This document shows positions 41,477-41,846 of a DNA stretch of 41,846 nt, one piece after another. This stretch comes from DASWIG01 sp965371445 (GTDB lineage: Bacteria; Acidobacteriota; Thermoanaerobaculia; Multivoradales; J023). Location of the stretch: contig CBDUYN010000079.1 of the NCBI GenBank assembly GCA_965371445.1, forward strand, positions 1 through 41,846, read 5' to 3'. The notes beneath the pieces were generated by a model. That model worked only from the letters and a program-made list of their open reading frames with translations. It was not told the DNA's origin and did no database searches. The translations under genes and the position numbers were made by a program. The first letter of the stretch is position 1; the number at the start of each line of letters is the position of its first letter.

Positions 41477-41846
41477 GGTGCGGCGTTTCGGAGGTCCGAA
41501 AAATGCCGTCCTGTCGTCGGCGGGAGCGGGAGGTTCGTCGGTCCGCGGGGACTCGGCCCCTGGAACAAGATGGAGATGCGCGCCGCGCTCCAACGCCAGA
41601 CCGCTGAGGACGACGACTTCTACGTCATTCCGGTCCTCTTGCCGGGCGCCGAGCAGCCCGAGGAGCTGCCGGCCTTCTTGCGCTTGCTTCAATGGGTCGA
41701 CCTCGCCCAGGACGACGCAAGTCCGCTTTGGTCTACAAGTGGATCGAAGCCCTGCGCAAGGACGCCTGGCGCGACGCCGAGCGCGTCCTCGGCTGGCGAT
41801 CCAGAACAACGGCCTCTGCGTCGTCACGACGCGCCTTGCCGTCGCC
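41477..41846 (+). pseudogene. Decayed TIR-STAND gene remnant
   Basis: No intact frame exists, but three successive pieces in three different phases read as protein. Positions 41540-41716 give GPRGLGPWNKMEMRAALQRQ, DFYVIPVLLPGAEQPEELPA and FLRLLQWVDL, the C-terminal half of a TIR domain of the GLGPW...VIPVLLPG type. Positions 41719-41793 give KSALVYKWIEALRKDAWRDA. Positions 41793-41846 give LAIQNNGLCVVTTRLAVA, like the strand after Walker B in STAND NTPases. The TIR N-terminus is absent, with an in-frame stop at 41474-41476. Frameshifts and deletions make this a pseudogene; it runs off the window end. Confidence 0.55.

Noticed and set aside
41435..41827. A 130-codon minus-strand frame upstream of the kinase
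   Set aside because: The plus strand here gives recognisable TIR and STAND pieces, whereas the minus frame shows no family features and runs into the kinase start.

Overview
This is a high-GC window of about 42 kb that reads as a chromosomal segment of an environmental bacterium, most likely an Acidobacteriota member of the Thermoanaerobaculia/Holophagae type. That placement is inferred from the very GC-rich third codon positions, a secreted VWA-domain protein of the kind common in Acidobacteria, periplasmic-propeller histidine kinases, a serine/threonine kinase fused to TPRs, and many TTG/GTG starts. No rRNA gene, CRISPR array, integrase or transposase was found.

Layout. Positions 1-5994: a secreted protein cut by the window edge, a large membrane SpoIIE/RsbU-type phosphatase, cytidine deaminase, a secreted VWA protein and a small holin-like membrane protein. 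Positions 5991-13877: two paralogous propeller sensor kinases on the minus strand, flanking a gene-poor stretch with a decayed coding fragment and a small exported histidine phosphatase. Positions 13992-18931: an M48 metalloprotease, an FmdB-type zinc-ribbon protein, class II DAHP synthase, a TIR effector with an effector-associated-domain-like tail, and a Uma2 nuclease. Positions 18944-21522: a response regulator - CheC phosphatase - hybrid kinase operon. Positions 21712-27010: a divergent three-gene unit made of a ketoreductase-dehydratase protein (polyketide/PUFA-synthase type) with a long acidic tail, a small helical protein, and an M29 aminopeptidase, joined by two TTGA stop/start overlaps.

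Positions 27093-33638 are housekeeping. On the minus strand lie a TPR/cNMP-binding protein, def, cysS, yraN, tRNA-Gly(GCC) and tRNA-Cys(GCA). On the plus strand lie a small membrane protein, thiE, acpS, lspA and an RluD-family gene, with overlapping or abutting ends. Positions 33696-37327: ald and bactofilin in one operon, tRNA-Gly(CCC), a small probably leaderless gene, and a GYF_2-AIM24 protein. Positions 37407-41438: a 1343-residue kinase/cyclase-homology/TolB-like/TPR fusion. The window ends in a decayed TIR-STAND gene.

The best leads are the isolated KR-DH operon, with a helix shared between two of its proteins and a duplicated LFW motif in the acidic tail; the kinase-cyclase fusion; the TIR/Uma2 pair plus the TIR-STAND relic; and a small family of GTAGGGGC palindromes that supply the stop codons of neighbouring genes. 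Most long open frames antisense to these genes are by-products of GC-rich codon usage and are not annotated.
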